A stretch of 33,435 bases of DNA. It comes from Bacteroidales bacterium (GTDB taxonomy: Bacteria; Bacteroidota; Bacteroidia; Bacteroidales; UBA10428). The stretch's first letter is position 1. The number at the start of each line of letters is the position of its first letter. The DNA is taken from assembly GCA_016934055.1 (NCBI GenBank), contig JAFGTR010000021.1, positions 1 to 33,435 of the forward strand. Reading direction: 5' to 3'. A program made the translations under genes and the position numbers. The notes beneath the pieces were generated by a model that was not told where the DNA came from, searched no databases, and saw nothing but the letters and a program-made list of their open reading frames with translations. This document shows, piece after piece, positions 9,461-17,392 of the stretch.

Positions 9461-9580
9461 GGTCTGATGGTCTGATGGTCTGATGGTCTGATGGTCTGAT
9501 GGTCTGCTGGTCTGCTGGTCTGCTGGTCTTCTGGTCTGCTGGTCTTCTGGTCTGATGGTCTTCTGGTCTGCTGGTCAGGA
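9461..9580. repeat. 8-bp tandem repeat array (GGTCTGAT/GGTCTGCT/GGTCTTCT)
   Basis: Fourteen consecutive 8-bp units plus a degenerate fifteenth (GGTCAGGA). The first five are GGTCTGAT (9461-9500), the next three GGTCTGCT (9501-9524), then GGTCTTCT, GGTCTGCT and GGTCTGAT variants alternate to 9572. GGTC is constant; only the last four bases vary. The array is intergenic, so changes in copy number would not shift a frame. Confidence 0.95.
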
Positions 9581-9622
9581 AGTCTGTTAGGCTGTTAGGC
9601 TGTTAGTTTCTGATCTTTGATC
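9563..9622. repeat. Dispersed intergenic repeat, copy 2
   Basis: Second copy of the sequence at 1-60, same orientation, with 33 identical leading bases and about 57 of 60 matches. It overlaps the end of the octamer array and continues through GTTAGGCTGTTAGTTTCTGATC. Copies about 9.5 kb apart could recombine and would delete or duplicate the guaB to recQ block. Confidence 0.85.
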
Positions 9623-9716
9623 TTTGATCTTTGTTCTTGATTCCTGGTTCCTGGTTCCTGACTCTTGGCTCTGCTTTGGATTTCCGGTATTCCGTTTTTT
9701 TATTGTAAATTTACTT

Positions 9717-9724
9717 TAAGTTTG
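9717..9724 (+). promoter_or_regulatory. Probable -7 box of the DUF5063 gene
   Basis: TAAGTTTG matches the Bacteroidota consensus TAnnTTTG exactly. A transcription start about 7 bases on would leave a 5' leader of about 30 bases before the ATG at 9760. The upstream TTG is not well placed, so the call rests on the -7 box and its position. Confidence 0.5.
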
Positions 9725-9759
9725 CAGTTCTGCATTATGTTTCATAAAAGCTTAGACAT

Positions 9760-10365
9760 ATGGAAGATCTGAAGAGCTTACAGGTAAAGGAATACATTGA
9801 AGCTGCAAGGGATTATTGTGGTTTTATTGATGAAGCCGCTTCCATCAGGCCAGTGGAATTGTTTCAGTCTCTGCAAAACCATTTGGCTAACATTTATGCA
9901 AAAACTTCGATGGTTAAAAAGCCAAAGTATTGTTTTGAGGATGAACCCCAAAAATTTGTCAAGGAGAATGAATATGCCCTTATACACGACCGATTACAGG
10001 GAGTAATCTCAAAGTTTAACGGAGCAGGTTCACTCGGGAAAAAGAAGCAAGCTGGTGATATGGATATCCTGAGTTTCAGTCTGGCCGAATCTCTTACTGA
10101 TATTTACCAGGAGTTGAAAGACTCGTACCAGCTTTACGATGTTGGACTTACACAGGCTATGAATGATGCCATCTGGAGCAGTCTTGACAATTTTGAAAAA
10201 CAATGGGGATTACAACTGATAGAGACTCTCCAGTCGTTACACCAGCTGTTATATGGGCACAAGTTAACCTCGAACCAGCTTCAGCTTGATGAAAATGAAG
10301 GTGTTGATGAGATGGATGAAAGTTGGTTTTCCGAAGAAGATGACATTCCGTATGATGAAGAATGA
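9760..10365 (+). CDS. DUF5063 domain-containing protein
   Basis: A 201-residue, mostly helical, cytoplasmic protein without signal peptide or trans-membrane segment. The start MEDLKSLQVKEYIEAARDYCGFIDEA and the length match what I know of the DUF5063 family, which in Bacteroidota often precedes a 3'-5' exonuclease gene, as here. The C-terminus is strongly acidic (DENEGVDEMDESWFSEEDD). The exonuclease start lies inside the end of this gene (ATG at 10352 or 10355, an overlap of 11-14 bases), so the two are very probably cotranslated. No catalytic motif is visible and the function is unknown; the pairing suggests a role with nucleic acid processing. Confidence 0.78.
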   Translation: MEDLKSLQVKEYIEAARDYCGFIDEAASIRPVELFQSLQNHLANIYAKTSMVKKPKYCFEDEPQKFVKENEYALIHDRLQGVISKFNGAGSLGKKKQAGDMDILSFSLAESLTDIYQELKDSYQLYDVGLTQAMNDAIWSSLDNFEKQWGLQLIETLQSLHQLLYGHKLTSNQLQLDENEGVDEMDESWFSEEDDIPYDEE

Positions 10366-10945
10366 TAAGGGCTTTCACCGTTCAATTGAAAAAGATCACA
10401 TACAGGGCCTTCCCCTGAACAGTTTTAAAGGTCAGATACATCTTATCGATGATCGCCGGCAGTTTTCTGCTGTTAAAGCTATGATGCGTGAGTGTGAAGT
10501 GTTTGGCTTTGACACTGAGACCAAACCTTCGTTCAGGAAGGGAAAAGTAAACAAGGTAGCATTGCTTCAGCTGGCCAACCGTGAACAAGCTTTCATATTC
10601 CGTATTAACAGGATAGGCATACCCGATTTTGTAAAGAAAATACTTGAGGATCAGGAGATCACCAAAGTAGGCGTTGCCATTCATGATGATCTGAAGGTCC
10701 TGAACCAGATCAGACTCATGCATCCTGCAGGTTTCATTGACCTGCAACAGTATGTCGGGCGTTTTAATATTGAAGATAAAGGGCTTAAGAAACTTACCGC
10801 CAATATTCTTGGCTTTCGGATATCAAAGCGTTACCAGACATCCAACTGGGAAGATGTGGTTTTGTCGGAACCACAGCTTGAATACGCGGCGACAGATGCC
10901 TGGGTTTGCTATGAAATATACAACCACCTGAATCACATATCATAA
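10352..10945 (+). CDS. RNase D-like 3'-5' exonuclease (DEDDy type)
   Basis: Predicted metal-dependent 3'-5' exonuclease acting on RNA or DNA. All three exonuclease motifs are visible: Exo I FGFDTETKPSF (catalytic D and E), Exo II GVAIHDDLKVLNQ (second D), and Exo III YAATDAWVCYEIY (third D with the Y four before it, hence DEDDy). It has only the nuclease domain and lacks the HRDC domains of classical RNase D. The frame is open from 10286, but the first residues there (MMKMKVLMRWMKVG) are an out-of-frame reading of the acidic tail of the previous gene. I therefore place the start at MMKNDKGFHRS (10352), giving 197 residues. Substrate unknown. Confidence 0.88.
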   Translation: MMKNDKGFHRSIEKDHIQGLPLNSFKGQIHLIDDRRQFSAVKAMMRECEVFGFDTETKPSFRKGKVNKVALLQLANREQAFIFRINRIGIPDFVKKILEDQEITKVGVAIHDDLKVLNQIRLMHPAGFIDLQQYVGRFNIEDKGLKKLTANILGFRISKRYQTSNWEDVVLSEPQLEYAATDAWVCYEIYNHLNHIS

Positions 10946-11026
10946 TAATCATAATTGAATTTATTCTGCTGATTGTAACCTTTTGCTTTAAAATCAGTTA
11001 AAGAAAAATAAGCGACTGATTCACCC

Positions 11027-12205
11027 ATGACCGATAAAGAAAAAACAAAAGCGCAGCTGCTGGCTGAAAACAGGCAACTGGCAAAAGAATTGCTGACACT
11101 GAAAACAAAGCTTCCTGTTGAAGATCAATACCGGAGTTTTCTGCAGGATTTTCAGGGTATCGCTTACCGGCTTGATATGCGATGGAACCCGATTTTCTTT
11201 CACGGAGCCGTTAATCAGTTAACCGGTTACAGTGAAACCGACCTGTTAAACAGGAAACCCGACTGGTACGATATTGTCTATCCTGACGATTTACCGGAAC
11301 TGCAAACAAAGTATCACGGTCGTGAATTCCGTAAACCGGAATTCAAAGCTCAGCGTGAATACCGTATCCTTACCAGAACGGGTGAAATCAGATGGATTCA
11401 TGATACCATTCAGACTATAAGTGATATCAATGGCACCCCAATGTATATTCAGGGCGCTGTTTTTGATATTACTGAAAGAAAACTGGCCGAAGAGCACATT
11501 CGCAGGTCAGAAGCCAAATACCGTGAGCTTTCTGAGCAACTTGGCGAGACCAACAGTATTAAAGATCTGTTGCTTGATGTTATTACACATGACCTGCGCA
11601 ATGCTGCCGGAAATATTTTCGGATTCGCCAGTCTGCTGAAAGAAATGAATCCGACACTGGAATTCATCGATAATATCGAGACTTCAAGCCTTTCTTTGCT
11701 GAGTGTTATTGATAATGCTTCAACCCTGGCAAAGATCAGCGCAGGCGAAAAAATTGATATGGTCAAACTTAACCTTACCGAGATCATTAAGGATTCTCTC
11801 GAAGAGTTTACTCCCATGAACGGGAAAGCCCTGGTTGAGATTAAGCTCAGGCTTCATGAAAAGCTCATGGTAAATGCTAATCCTATCATATCGGAGGTGT
11901 TTAAAAACTATGTCAGCAATGCCATAAAATATGCCCATGAAGGTCACCTGGTTATCGTTGAAACATTGAAAGAAGGGGAGTATATTAAGGTGATGGTCAA
12001 AGATTTCGGCAATACAATACCTGAAGACAGCCGCAAGATAATATTTGAAAGAAGGATTACACTGGATAAGACGAGAAAACTTAACAGCGGACTCGGGCTG
12101 GCTATTGTGAAAAAAATTGCCGATATCCATGATGCTGAAGCCTGGGTTGAACCAAACCATCCCACCGGCAATATTTTTTGTTTGAGAATTAGGGAGATAG
12201 GTTAA
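11027..12205 (+). CDS. PAS-domain sensor histidine kinase, soluble
   Basis: A 392-residue cytoplasmic sensor kinase. A short coiled-coil-like N-terminus (KEKTKAQLLAENRQLAKELL) leads into a PAS_3-type domain with PAC tail (about 40-160; YRILTRTGEIRWIHDTIQ, YIQGAVFDITERK). A HisKA region follows with phospho-acceptor His188 in VITHDLRNAAGN, then an HATPase_c domain (N box NYVSNAIKYA, G2 box SGLGLAIVKKI). Two motifs are off-consensus: HDLRNA in place of HDLRNP, and DFGNTIP where DxGxGIP is usual, so ATP binding may be weakened. There is no trans-membrane segment and no response regulator beside it, making it an orphan kinase. The stimulus is unknown. It stands alone after the exonuclease gene. 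Confidence 0.9.
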   Translation: MTDKEKTKAQLLAENRQLAKELLTLKTKLPVEDQYRSFLQDFQGIAYRLDMRWNPIFFHGAVNQLTGYSETDLLNRKPDWYDIVYPDDLPELQTKYHGREFRKPEFKAQREYRILTRTGEIRWIHDTIQTISDINGTPMYIQGAVFDITERKLAEEHIRRSEAKYRELSEQLGETNSIKDLLLDVITHDLRNAAGNIFGFASLLKEMNPTLEFIDNIETSSLSLLSVIDNASTLAKISAGEKIDMVKLNLTEIIKDSLEEFTPMNGKALVEIKLRLHEKLMVNANPIISEVFKNYVSNAIKYAHEGHLVIVETLKEGEYIKVMVKDFGNTIPEDSRKIIFERRITLDKTRKLNSGLGLAIVKKIADIHDAEAWVEPNHPTGNIFCLRIREIG

Positions 12206-12255
12206 GAGAGAAAGGTAACCGGTTTAAAGTGAATAGTGAGGGAGGATGGTATTCG

Positions 12256-12296
12256 GTAATCGGTAACCGGAGAGAAGACCCTGTCAGCGGTGTGTG
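12256..12296. repeat. Dispersed 41-bp intergenic repeat, copy 1
   Basis: Matches 29255-29295 in the same orientation at about 35 of 41 positions, sharing the cores AGTAACCGGA-like and GACCCTG(T/A)CAGCGGTGTG. A partial third copy (ACCCTGTCAGTGGTCTG) follows at about 12315-12331. Both full copies lie between converging genes. Confidence 0.7.
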
Positions 12297-12342
12297 CAGG
12301 CATACAGGAGGCAACCCTGTCAGTGGTCTGGGGGAATAACCG

Positions 12343-12377
12343 GTGAATAGTGAATAGTGAATAGTGAATAGTGAACA
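12343..12377. repeat. 7-bp tandem repeat (GTGAATA)5
   Basis: Four perfect GTGAATA units (12343-12370) and a fifth variant, GTGAACA (12371-12377). The array ends immediately before the stop codon of the CHAD gene on the other strand. The rest of the 173-base gap between the two converging genes holds the 41-bp dispersed repeat and no visible gene or terminator hairpin. Confidence 0.9.
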
Positions 12378-12378
12378 G

Positions 12379-13308
12379 TTAAGAGTTCAGAAGTGAGTTA
12401 ATGTTTGTCTTCTCAACCTTCCAGTAAGCTTCCATTCGTCTTGAAAAGGACGAAGGCTTTTCAGCATATATTTTAAGAGCCAGCTTCCAGGCTGATCGCT
12501 GTATTCTCTTCCGCTGCTGCGCTACCATGTTTAATACCTTTTCAAGAGGTTTTCCGCGAATAATATTATTTTCCTTTATGGCGGCTTCCAGCTCCGCAAG
12601 GTCATGGTCAATGCCCAGTTGATGTCCCAGCCTGTCAAGAGACCTGATGAACGGATTCAGGACGATAGGCCACAGCATCCTCAGAATTTGAGCCTCATAC
12701 CATAGGTTTTTAACTGCCTTGCGCAGACTATGATTGTATTCTGCTGAAGGATTCCTTATGGCTTTTTTCAACCTGCGACGGCCCGATTGATATGTTTTAA
12801 CAAATCCGGATAATATGGTATTCTGTATTGTACCGGAAGGGGGATTGTTTAACAGTTGAGTTTTGGCCGTGTTTAATTGCTGCAGGCATAAAGTAAGCCT
12901 GTTGTTGTCATCCGTTAAAGTGTGGAACAAGTCTCTCTTATGCTCTCTGAAAAATTTTTTAAGTCTTCTTCCTGCTGTTAAAGGAAGGTCAATATCAGGC
13001 CTGCCAAGTATTATAAATAAAGTATCCTGCAGAGCGTCACTTTTGCGTAGTTCCGCCAGTAACAGGCTTATATTACCAAATTTGTTGTTTTCTTCATGAA
13101 ATCTTTTTTCGCCAAGGCTGAAGCGCAGTAATCTTATGGCTGAACGGATTTTCTTGATGGTCTTCCGGATTTCATGTACCGATTCTTCCGGGTGCGCCTG
13201 ATATTCCTTACAAATATTGCATGCAAGGTTAATCTGCTCATGGATGATTCGAATAATCCCGTCTCCGGGTCTTTCTTGTTTCCTTAACTGAAAATCCCTT
13301 TTTCGCAT
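12379..13308 (-). CDS. CHAD domain-containing protein
   Basis: A predicted polyphosphate-binding helical protein. CHAD domains are built of conserved histidines with many basic residues, and this one fits: SVHEIRKTIKKIRSAIRLLRF near the N-terminus, a central basic stretch SGRRRLKKAIRN, NHSLRKAVKNLWYEAQILRML, and LDRLGHQLGIDHDLAELE near the C-terminus. About 309 residues, very lysine/arginine rich, no signal peptide. The frame is open from 13374, but those first residues are hydrophobic and non-family-like; MRKRDFQLRKQERPGD at 13308 is preferred. No CYTH domain or polyphosphate kinase gene lies beside it. It converges with the upstream kinase gene and is divergent from tex. Confidence 0.87.
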   Translation of the reverse strand: MRKRDFQLRKQERPGDGIIRIIHEQINLACNICKEYQAHPEESVHEIRKTIKKIRSAIRLLRFSLGEKRFHEENNKFGNISLLLAELRKSDALQDTLFIILGRPDIDLPLTAGRRLKKFFREHKRDLFHTLTDDNNRLTLCLQQLNTAKTQLLNNPPSGTIQNTILSGFVKTYQSGRRRLKKAIRNPSAEYNHSLRKAVKNLWYEAQILRMLWPIVLNPFIRSLDRLGHQLGIDHDLAELEAAIKENNIIRGKPLEKVLNMVAQQRKRIQRSAWKLALKIYAEKPSSFSRRMEAYWKVEKTNINSLLNS

Positions 13309-13393
13309 GATAATCGGAGTAAGGATTATCAAAGTTAATCGATATTCACGATGTTTAAAAATAAGGAAAAACAAAGAACAAACGAAAAATCAT

Positions 13394-13401
13394 TATTTTT
13401 G
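13394..13401 (+). promoter_or_regulatory. Probable -7 box of tex
   Basis: TATTTTTG matches TAnnTTTG exactly. It lies 33 bases before the tex ATG, so the leader would be about 25 bases. A clear -33 TTG is not visible in the AT-rich flank. Confidence 0.5.
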
Positions 13402-13433
13402 AAACCCTGGATAACGAAAGCAATAATAAATAT

Positions 13434-15560
13434 ATGAAAACCAATTATATAGATATAATAAGCCGGGAAACCCGGTTTGCTCCCTGGCAGGTCAAAAATA
13501 CCCTTCACCTGCTCGGGGATGGTGCTACTCTTCCATTTATCAGCAGATACAGGAAAGAGGCTACGGGAAGTCTTGATGAAGTTGGAATAGCAGCTGTAAG
13601 AGATTTATTCCGTAAGCTTGAAGATATTGACAATCGCAGGGAAACCATTTTACATTCAATTGAAGAACAGGGTTTGCTTACATCTGAATTGAAGAAAAAA
13701 ATTGAAGAAGCCTCATCACTCACCGGGTTAGAAGATCTGTACCTGCCTTATAAACCGAAAAAGCGAACAAGGGCCTCCATGGCCAGGGAAAAAGGTCTTG
13801 AACCTCTCGCACATAAACTGATGAAACAGGACAGGATCTCTGTTGCCGATACGGCTGAAACCTTTCTTTCCGATGAAGTGAAAAGTATTGAGGAAGCCTT
13901 ACAGGGAGCCAGAGATATTATTGCAGAATGGGTGAATGAAAATCAACATGCCAGGAATGCCATGAGAAAGCATTTTTCCGGAGGAGCTTTTATTCATGCA
14001 AAAATAGTCAGGGGGAAGGACCAGGAAGGTATAAAATACAGGGATTATTATGATTACTCTGAGCCGCTTCATCGCTGTCCTTCTCATCGCATACTCGCTG
14101 TTCTGAGAGGCGAAGAGGAGGGTTTTCTTAAAGTTGGCATTGAACCTGATGAGGAGAAGGCTCTGGCTGCCCTGAAAGCAATTTTTGTCAAAGGTTCGGG
14201 GGAATCATCAGAGCAAGTGGCCATAGCGATTAAGGACTCATACAAACGCCTGCTTCTTCCTTCTATTGAAAATGAGTACAGGGCTCTTGCCAAAGAAAAA
14301 GCTGATAACGAGGCTATTCGTGTTTTTGCCGAAAATCTCAGGCAGCTGTTGCTTGCCCCTCCCCTTGGTCAGCAACGTGTACTGGCCATTGATCCGGGAT
14401 ATCGTACCGGTTGTAAAGTGGTCTGCCTCGACAGCCAGGGAGGTCTTTTACACAATGAGACCATTTATCCTCATCCGCCTCAGCATGAAACAGCTATAGC
14501 CATGAAGAAAATCAACTCCCTGGTGAATTCATACAAGATTGATGCCATCGCCATTGGGAATGGAACAGCCAGCCGTGAGACTGAACATGTTGTCAGAAAG
14601 ATCAGGTTTGAGCGTGATGTTAAAGTATTTGTTGTGAGTGAGGCAGGTGCATCTGTTTATTCTGCCTCAAAAATTGCCCGGGATGAATTTCCTCAGTATG
14701 ACGTGACCGTTCGTGGTGCTGTATCTATTGGACGCCGTCTGATGGATCCGTTGGCTGAACTGGTAAAAATCGATCCCCGGGCTATCGGTGTAGGCCAGTA
14801 CCAGCATGATGTTGATGCTGTTAAGCTTAAAAACAGCCTTGACCAGGTTGTCGAAAGCTCCGTTAACATGGTTGGCGTTGAGGTGAATACAGCAAGCCAC
14901 CATCTGCTGACTTATGTTTCAGGGCTGGGGCCAAAGCTGGCAAAAAATATTGTAGATTACAGAGCGGAACACGGCCCTTTTTCTTCACGTGAAGATTTGA
15001 AAAAGGTGCCGCGCATGGGTTTAAAAGCCTTTGAGCAATCGGCTGGATTTCTGAGGGTGCGGAACGGCAGTAATCTCCTTGATAACAGCGCTGTACATCC
15101 CGAAAGCTATCCGGTGGTAGATAAAATGGCCGCAGATCTCAACACTTCTGTTGATCAATTGCTCAAAGATGAAAAACTTCGCAACCAGATCGATTGCAAT
15201 AAGTATATTACAGACTCTATAGGTCTTCCTACCTTAAATGATATAATGGCTGAACTGTCAAAGCCCGGAAGAGACCCACGAACCTCTGTTAAAGTTTTTG
15301 AATTTGCACCTGATATATTTAAAATTGATGATGTTAAACCGGGTATGATTTTGCCCGGTATCATTACCAATATTACCAATTTCGGAGCATTTGTTGATAT
15401 TGGAGTGAAACAGGATGGCCTGGTGCATATATCACAGATGGCAGAACGTTATATCAGTAATCCTGCAGATGTAGTCCGTCTCCATCAGCATGTCAAAGTA
15501 AAAGTGCTGGAGGTGGATGTGGAAAGGAAACGTATACAGTTAACCCTGAAGGGGGTGTAG
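13434..15560 (+). CDS. tex: Tex-family S1 RNA-binding protein
   Basis: Homologue of the transcription accessory protein Tex, a nucleic-acid-binding protein linked to transcription. The 708 residues show the full architecture: helical Tex N-terminal region (PFISRYRKEATGSLDEV, LEDLYLPYKPKKRTRASMA), a YqgF/RNase H-like domain (about 325-450; VLAIDPGYRTGCKVVCLD, AIGNGTASRETE), a helix-hairpin-helix unit (GLGPKLAKNIVDYRAEHGPF, VPRMGLKAFEQSAGFLR), and a C-terminal S1 domain (about 640-708; GMILPGIITNITNFGAFVDI, GLVHISQMA). It is monocistronic, with its own probable -7 box and a 235-base gap after it. Tex is widely conserved and the match along the whole length makes the call secure; the cellular role in this group is not well defined. 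Confidence 0.96.
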   Translation: MKTNYIDIISRETRFAPWQVKNTLHLLGDGATLPFISRYRKEATGSLDEVGIAAVRDLFRKLEDIDNRRETILHSIEEQGLLTSELKKKIEEASSLTGLEDLYLPYKPKKRTRASMAREKGLEPLAHKLMKQDRISVADTAETFLSDEVKSIEEALQGARDIIAEWVNENQHARNAMRKHFSGGAFIHAKIVRGKDQEGIKYRDYYDYSEPLHRCPSHRILAVLRGEEEGFLKVGIEPDEEKALAALKAIFVKGSGESSEQVAIAIKDSYKRLLLPSIENEYRALAKEKADNEAIRVFAENLRQLLLAPPLGQQRVLAIDPGYRTGCKVVCLDSQGGLLHNETIYPHPPQHETAIAMKKINSLVNSYKIDAIAIGNGTASRETEHVVRKIRFERDVKVFVVSEAGASVYSASKIARDEFPQYDVTVRGAVSIGRRLMDPLAELVKIDPRAIGVGQYQHDVDAVKLKNSLDQVVESSVNMVGVEVNTASHHLLTYVSGLGPKLAKNIVDYRAEHGPFSSREDLKKVPRMGLKAFEQSAGFLRVRNGSNLLDNSAVHPESYPVVDKMAADLNTSVDQLLKDEKLRNQIDCNKYITDSIGLPTLNDIMAELSKPGRDPRTSVKVFEFAPDIFKIDDVKPGMILPGIITNITNFGAFVDIGVKQDGLVHISQMAERYISNPADVVRLHQHVKVKVLEVDVERKRIQLTLKGV

Positions 15561-15795
15561 AGAGACAAATTTTACATTTCTAAAGATATAATACCTGCTA
15601 TCCCGATTCTTAATTCGCATGAATTACTAATTTTACATAATACAATATGTCAGTAAATCACCGTTATATAATTAACTTAAGTTGCTATTTATGAAAACAA
15701 TAATTGATTTAAGATTGAAGATTAACGATTTAAGATTCAATGTCGTTTAGTTAAGAATTTTATAACTGGCAACTTGAATTAATTAATCATTAGAA
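15561..15795. other. AT-rich gap with a short direct repeat
   Basis: No gene or clear terminator is visible between tex and the secreted protein gene. GATTTAAGATT occurs twice (15706-15716 and 15727-15737), 21 bases apart, within a GATTTAAGATTGAAGATTAAC-type purine-rich run. Whether this is a binding site or a chance duplication cannot be told. Confidence 0.4.
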
Positions 15796-17310
15796 TTGAA
15801 ACCATTATACCTTTTATATTATATAATATCCTTCTGGTTTCTGACGGGATTTTGCTGTGGGACGGCCTTTGGTCAGCAGCCTGAAAAGCCCCGTCTGACA
15901 ATGGTTACTGTTGATACTGAAACAGGTAATGACATTGTATACTGGGAACAAAGTCCTTCGGTTGTTGATTATTATATCATTGGTATGGCAGTGCGCCCTA
16001 ATCCGCAGGAACCTTATGCCCTTATCCAGGTGGGTACGGCTCCTTCCTCAGCTACTTCTTTTGAGAATCCCAATACAAATTCCGATGAGGTATCAATTGG
16101 ATACACAGTCTGGGCTGTTGTTCAGCAATCACCGGACTCATTGTTCTTCAGCCTTTATGATGAACCGGACAGTACTGTTTTTCTACAGGCGGATTTTGAT
16201 TCATGCAGGGCTACTATAAGTCTTGTCTGGAATGATTATAACAACTGGAGAGGAGAGATCATGCATTATACTGTTTATCAGCGATTGGGCAATGGCCTGT
16301 ATGTGGTTCTGGCCACTTTACCTGAAGGTGTTAACAATTATACCCTGTCTGATGTTGAGGAAAACACCACATATGGTTTATTTGTTGAAGTTGCTCACAA
16401 TGACAATATACGGCGTTCAACATCCAACAGGATTGATTTATTCACCGATATGTCAATCATCCCTGATACAATAAACGCTGATTATGCCACACTTGGGCCA
16501 AATAACACTGTTGATCTTTCTTTTACCATTGCCCCTGGTTCTGAGCTGCAAACCTATAAGTTGTTGCGCTCGGTGACACCCGATGGGGCATTCGATACAG
16601 TTGTCACCCTGCACACAGCTGAAAAGACTATTCAATATCAGGATGAAGTTTCTTTCACATCAGGTGTTTATTATTACAAACTGATAGCCTTTAACAATTG
16701 CGGAAAGCCTGTTGTGACCTCTAATCTGGCCAGCAATATTCTTTTGGGCGGTGATCATCAGAATCAGCAGATTTCTTTGAGCTGGAATGAATATATCGAT
16801 TGGTACGGAGGCGTTGATCATTACCAGGTAACGCGTGAAACTGGTGTTAACGGAACACTTTTAGATTCGGTCTCTGTTGGGACAGAACCATTTTTCAGGG
16901 ATGATTTCTCAAACCGGATTGATTTTAATGATCCTCAAAGTACCAGAGTTTGTTATCAGATAAGAGCCTATGAGTCATCTGCAGCAGATGGCTCACAAAA
17001 CACAAGCCTCTCAAATCGCATATGCTTCAGCCTTGATCCGGATGTCCACATGCCCAATGCCTTTATCCCAAATAGCATTGACGCGGTTAACAATACTTTC
17101 AGACCGATCTTTTCCTTTTATCCTGAACGTTATGAGATGACAATCTTTAACCGGTCGGGTTTGAAAATATGGGAAGGAACGGAGCCATGGGATGGCAGGG
17201 TGAACGGCAAACAGGTAACCGAAGGCGTTTATCTCTATCATCTTAAAATCTTTAACTTCTCTGACACGGCCCGGGAACTAACAGGAAGTGTCACTGTTGT
17301 CTGTCAATAA
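15796..17310 (+). CDS. Secreted fibronectin-like protein with T9SS type B sorting domain
   Basis: A 504-residue predicted type IX secretion cargo. The start is TTG at 15796: an in-frame TAA lies 10-12 bases upstream and the next in-frame ATG (15901) would remove the signal peptide MKPLYLLYYIISFWFLTGFC. The body looks like about four fibronectin-type beta domains, with repeated phrases DIVYWEQSPSV, SLVWNDYNNWRGEIMHYTVYQR and SLSWNEYIDWYGGVDHYQVTRE. The last about 85 residues (PNAFIPNSIDAVNNTFRP, YEMTIFNRSGLKIWEG, WDGRVNGKQVTEGVYLYHL) match the gliding-motility-associated C-terminal domain that directs export and surface attachment by the T9SS. Likely a surface or adhesive protein; ligand unknown. 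It lies between unrelated housekeeping genes. Confidence 0.88.
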   Translation: MKPLYLLYYIISFWFLTGFCCGTAFGQQPEKPRLTMVTVDTETGNDIVYWEQSPSVVDYYIIGMAVRPNPQEPYALIQVGTAPSSATSFENPNTNSDEVSIGYTVWAVVQQSPDSLFFSLYDEPDSTVFLQADFDSCRATISLVWNDYNNWRGEIMHYTVYQRLGNGLYVVLATLPEGVNNYTLSDVEENTTYGLFVEVAHNDNIRRSTSNRIDLFTDMSIIPDTINADYATLGPNNTVDLSFTIAPGSELQTYKLLRSVTPDGAFDTVVTLHTAEKTIQYQDEVSFTSGVYYYKLIAFNNCGKPVVTSNLASNILLGGDHQNQQISLSWNEYIDWYGGVDHYQVTRETGVNGTLLDSVSVGTEPFFRDDFSNRIDFNDPQSTRVCYQIRAYESSAADGSQNTSLSNRICFSLDPDVHMPNAFIPNSIDAVNNTFRPIFSFYPERYEMTIFNRSGLKIWEGTEPWDGRVNGKQVTEGVYLYHLKIFNFSDTARELTGSVTVVCQ

Positions 17311-17352
17311 TTTTTTTCCGTGATTAGCCTCTTCAATAGGCCTAAAAATCAT

Positions 17353-17360
17353 TAACTTTG
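17353..17360 (+). promoter_or_regulatory. Probable -7 box of the rel gene
   Basis: TAACTTTG matches TAnnTTTG exactly and lies 33 bases before the ATG at 17393. A start of transcription about 7 bases downstream falls at about 17367, after the TTG at 17366, which argues for the ATG at 17393 as the real start. No clear -33 TTG. Confidence 0.55.
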
Positions 17361-17392
17361 CAATTTTGCATCTTTCATTGTCAATCGCATCT

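Larger units (their letters stand above)
9420..9759. repeat. 340-bp repeat-filled gap between recQ and DUF5063 gene
   Basis: No gene was found here. From left to right: a short region with TAAACGGTGAACGGTAAAC-like duplications; the 8-bp tandem array (9461-9580); the dispersed repeat copy (9563-9622); three GATCTTT units (about 9612-9632) followed by three TTCCTGG-type units (about 9641-9660); then an AT-rich segment with a -7-like box ahead of the next gene. The repeats are seen directly. They look like replication-slippage products with no visible coding role. Confidence 0.85.

Noticed and set aside
9461..9580. Octamer array considered as a CRISPR array
   Set aside because: Units are 8 bp and contiguous with no spacers, so it is a simple tandem repeat.
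10286..10351. Upstream ATGs of the exonuclease frame
   Set aside because: They lie within the acidic tail of the DUF5063 gene and would add a methionine/lysine-rich stretch with no family resemblance.
17320..17346. Possible hairpin TTAGCCT / AGGCCTAA after the T9SS protein gene
   Set aside because: The stem needs a bulged base and is not followed by a T-tract on the plus strand, so it is not a convincing terminator.
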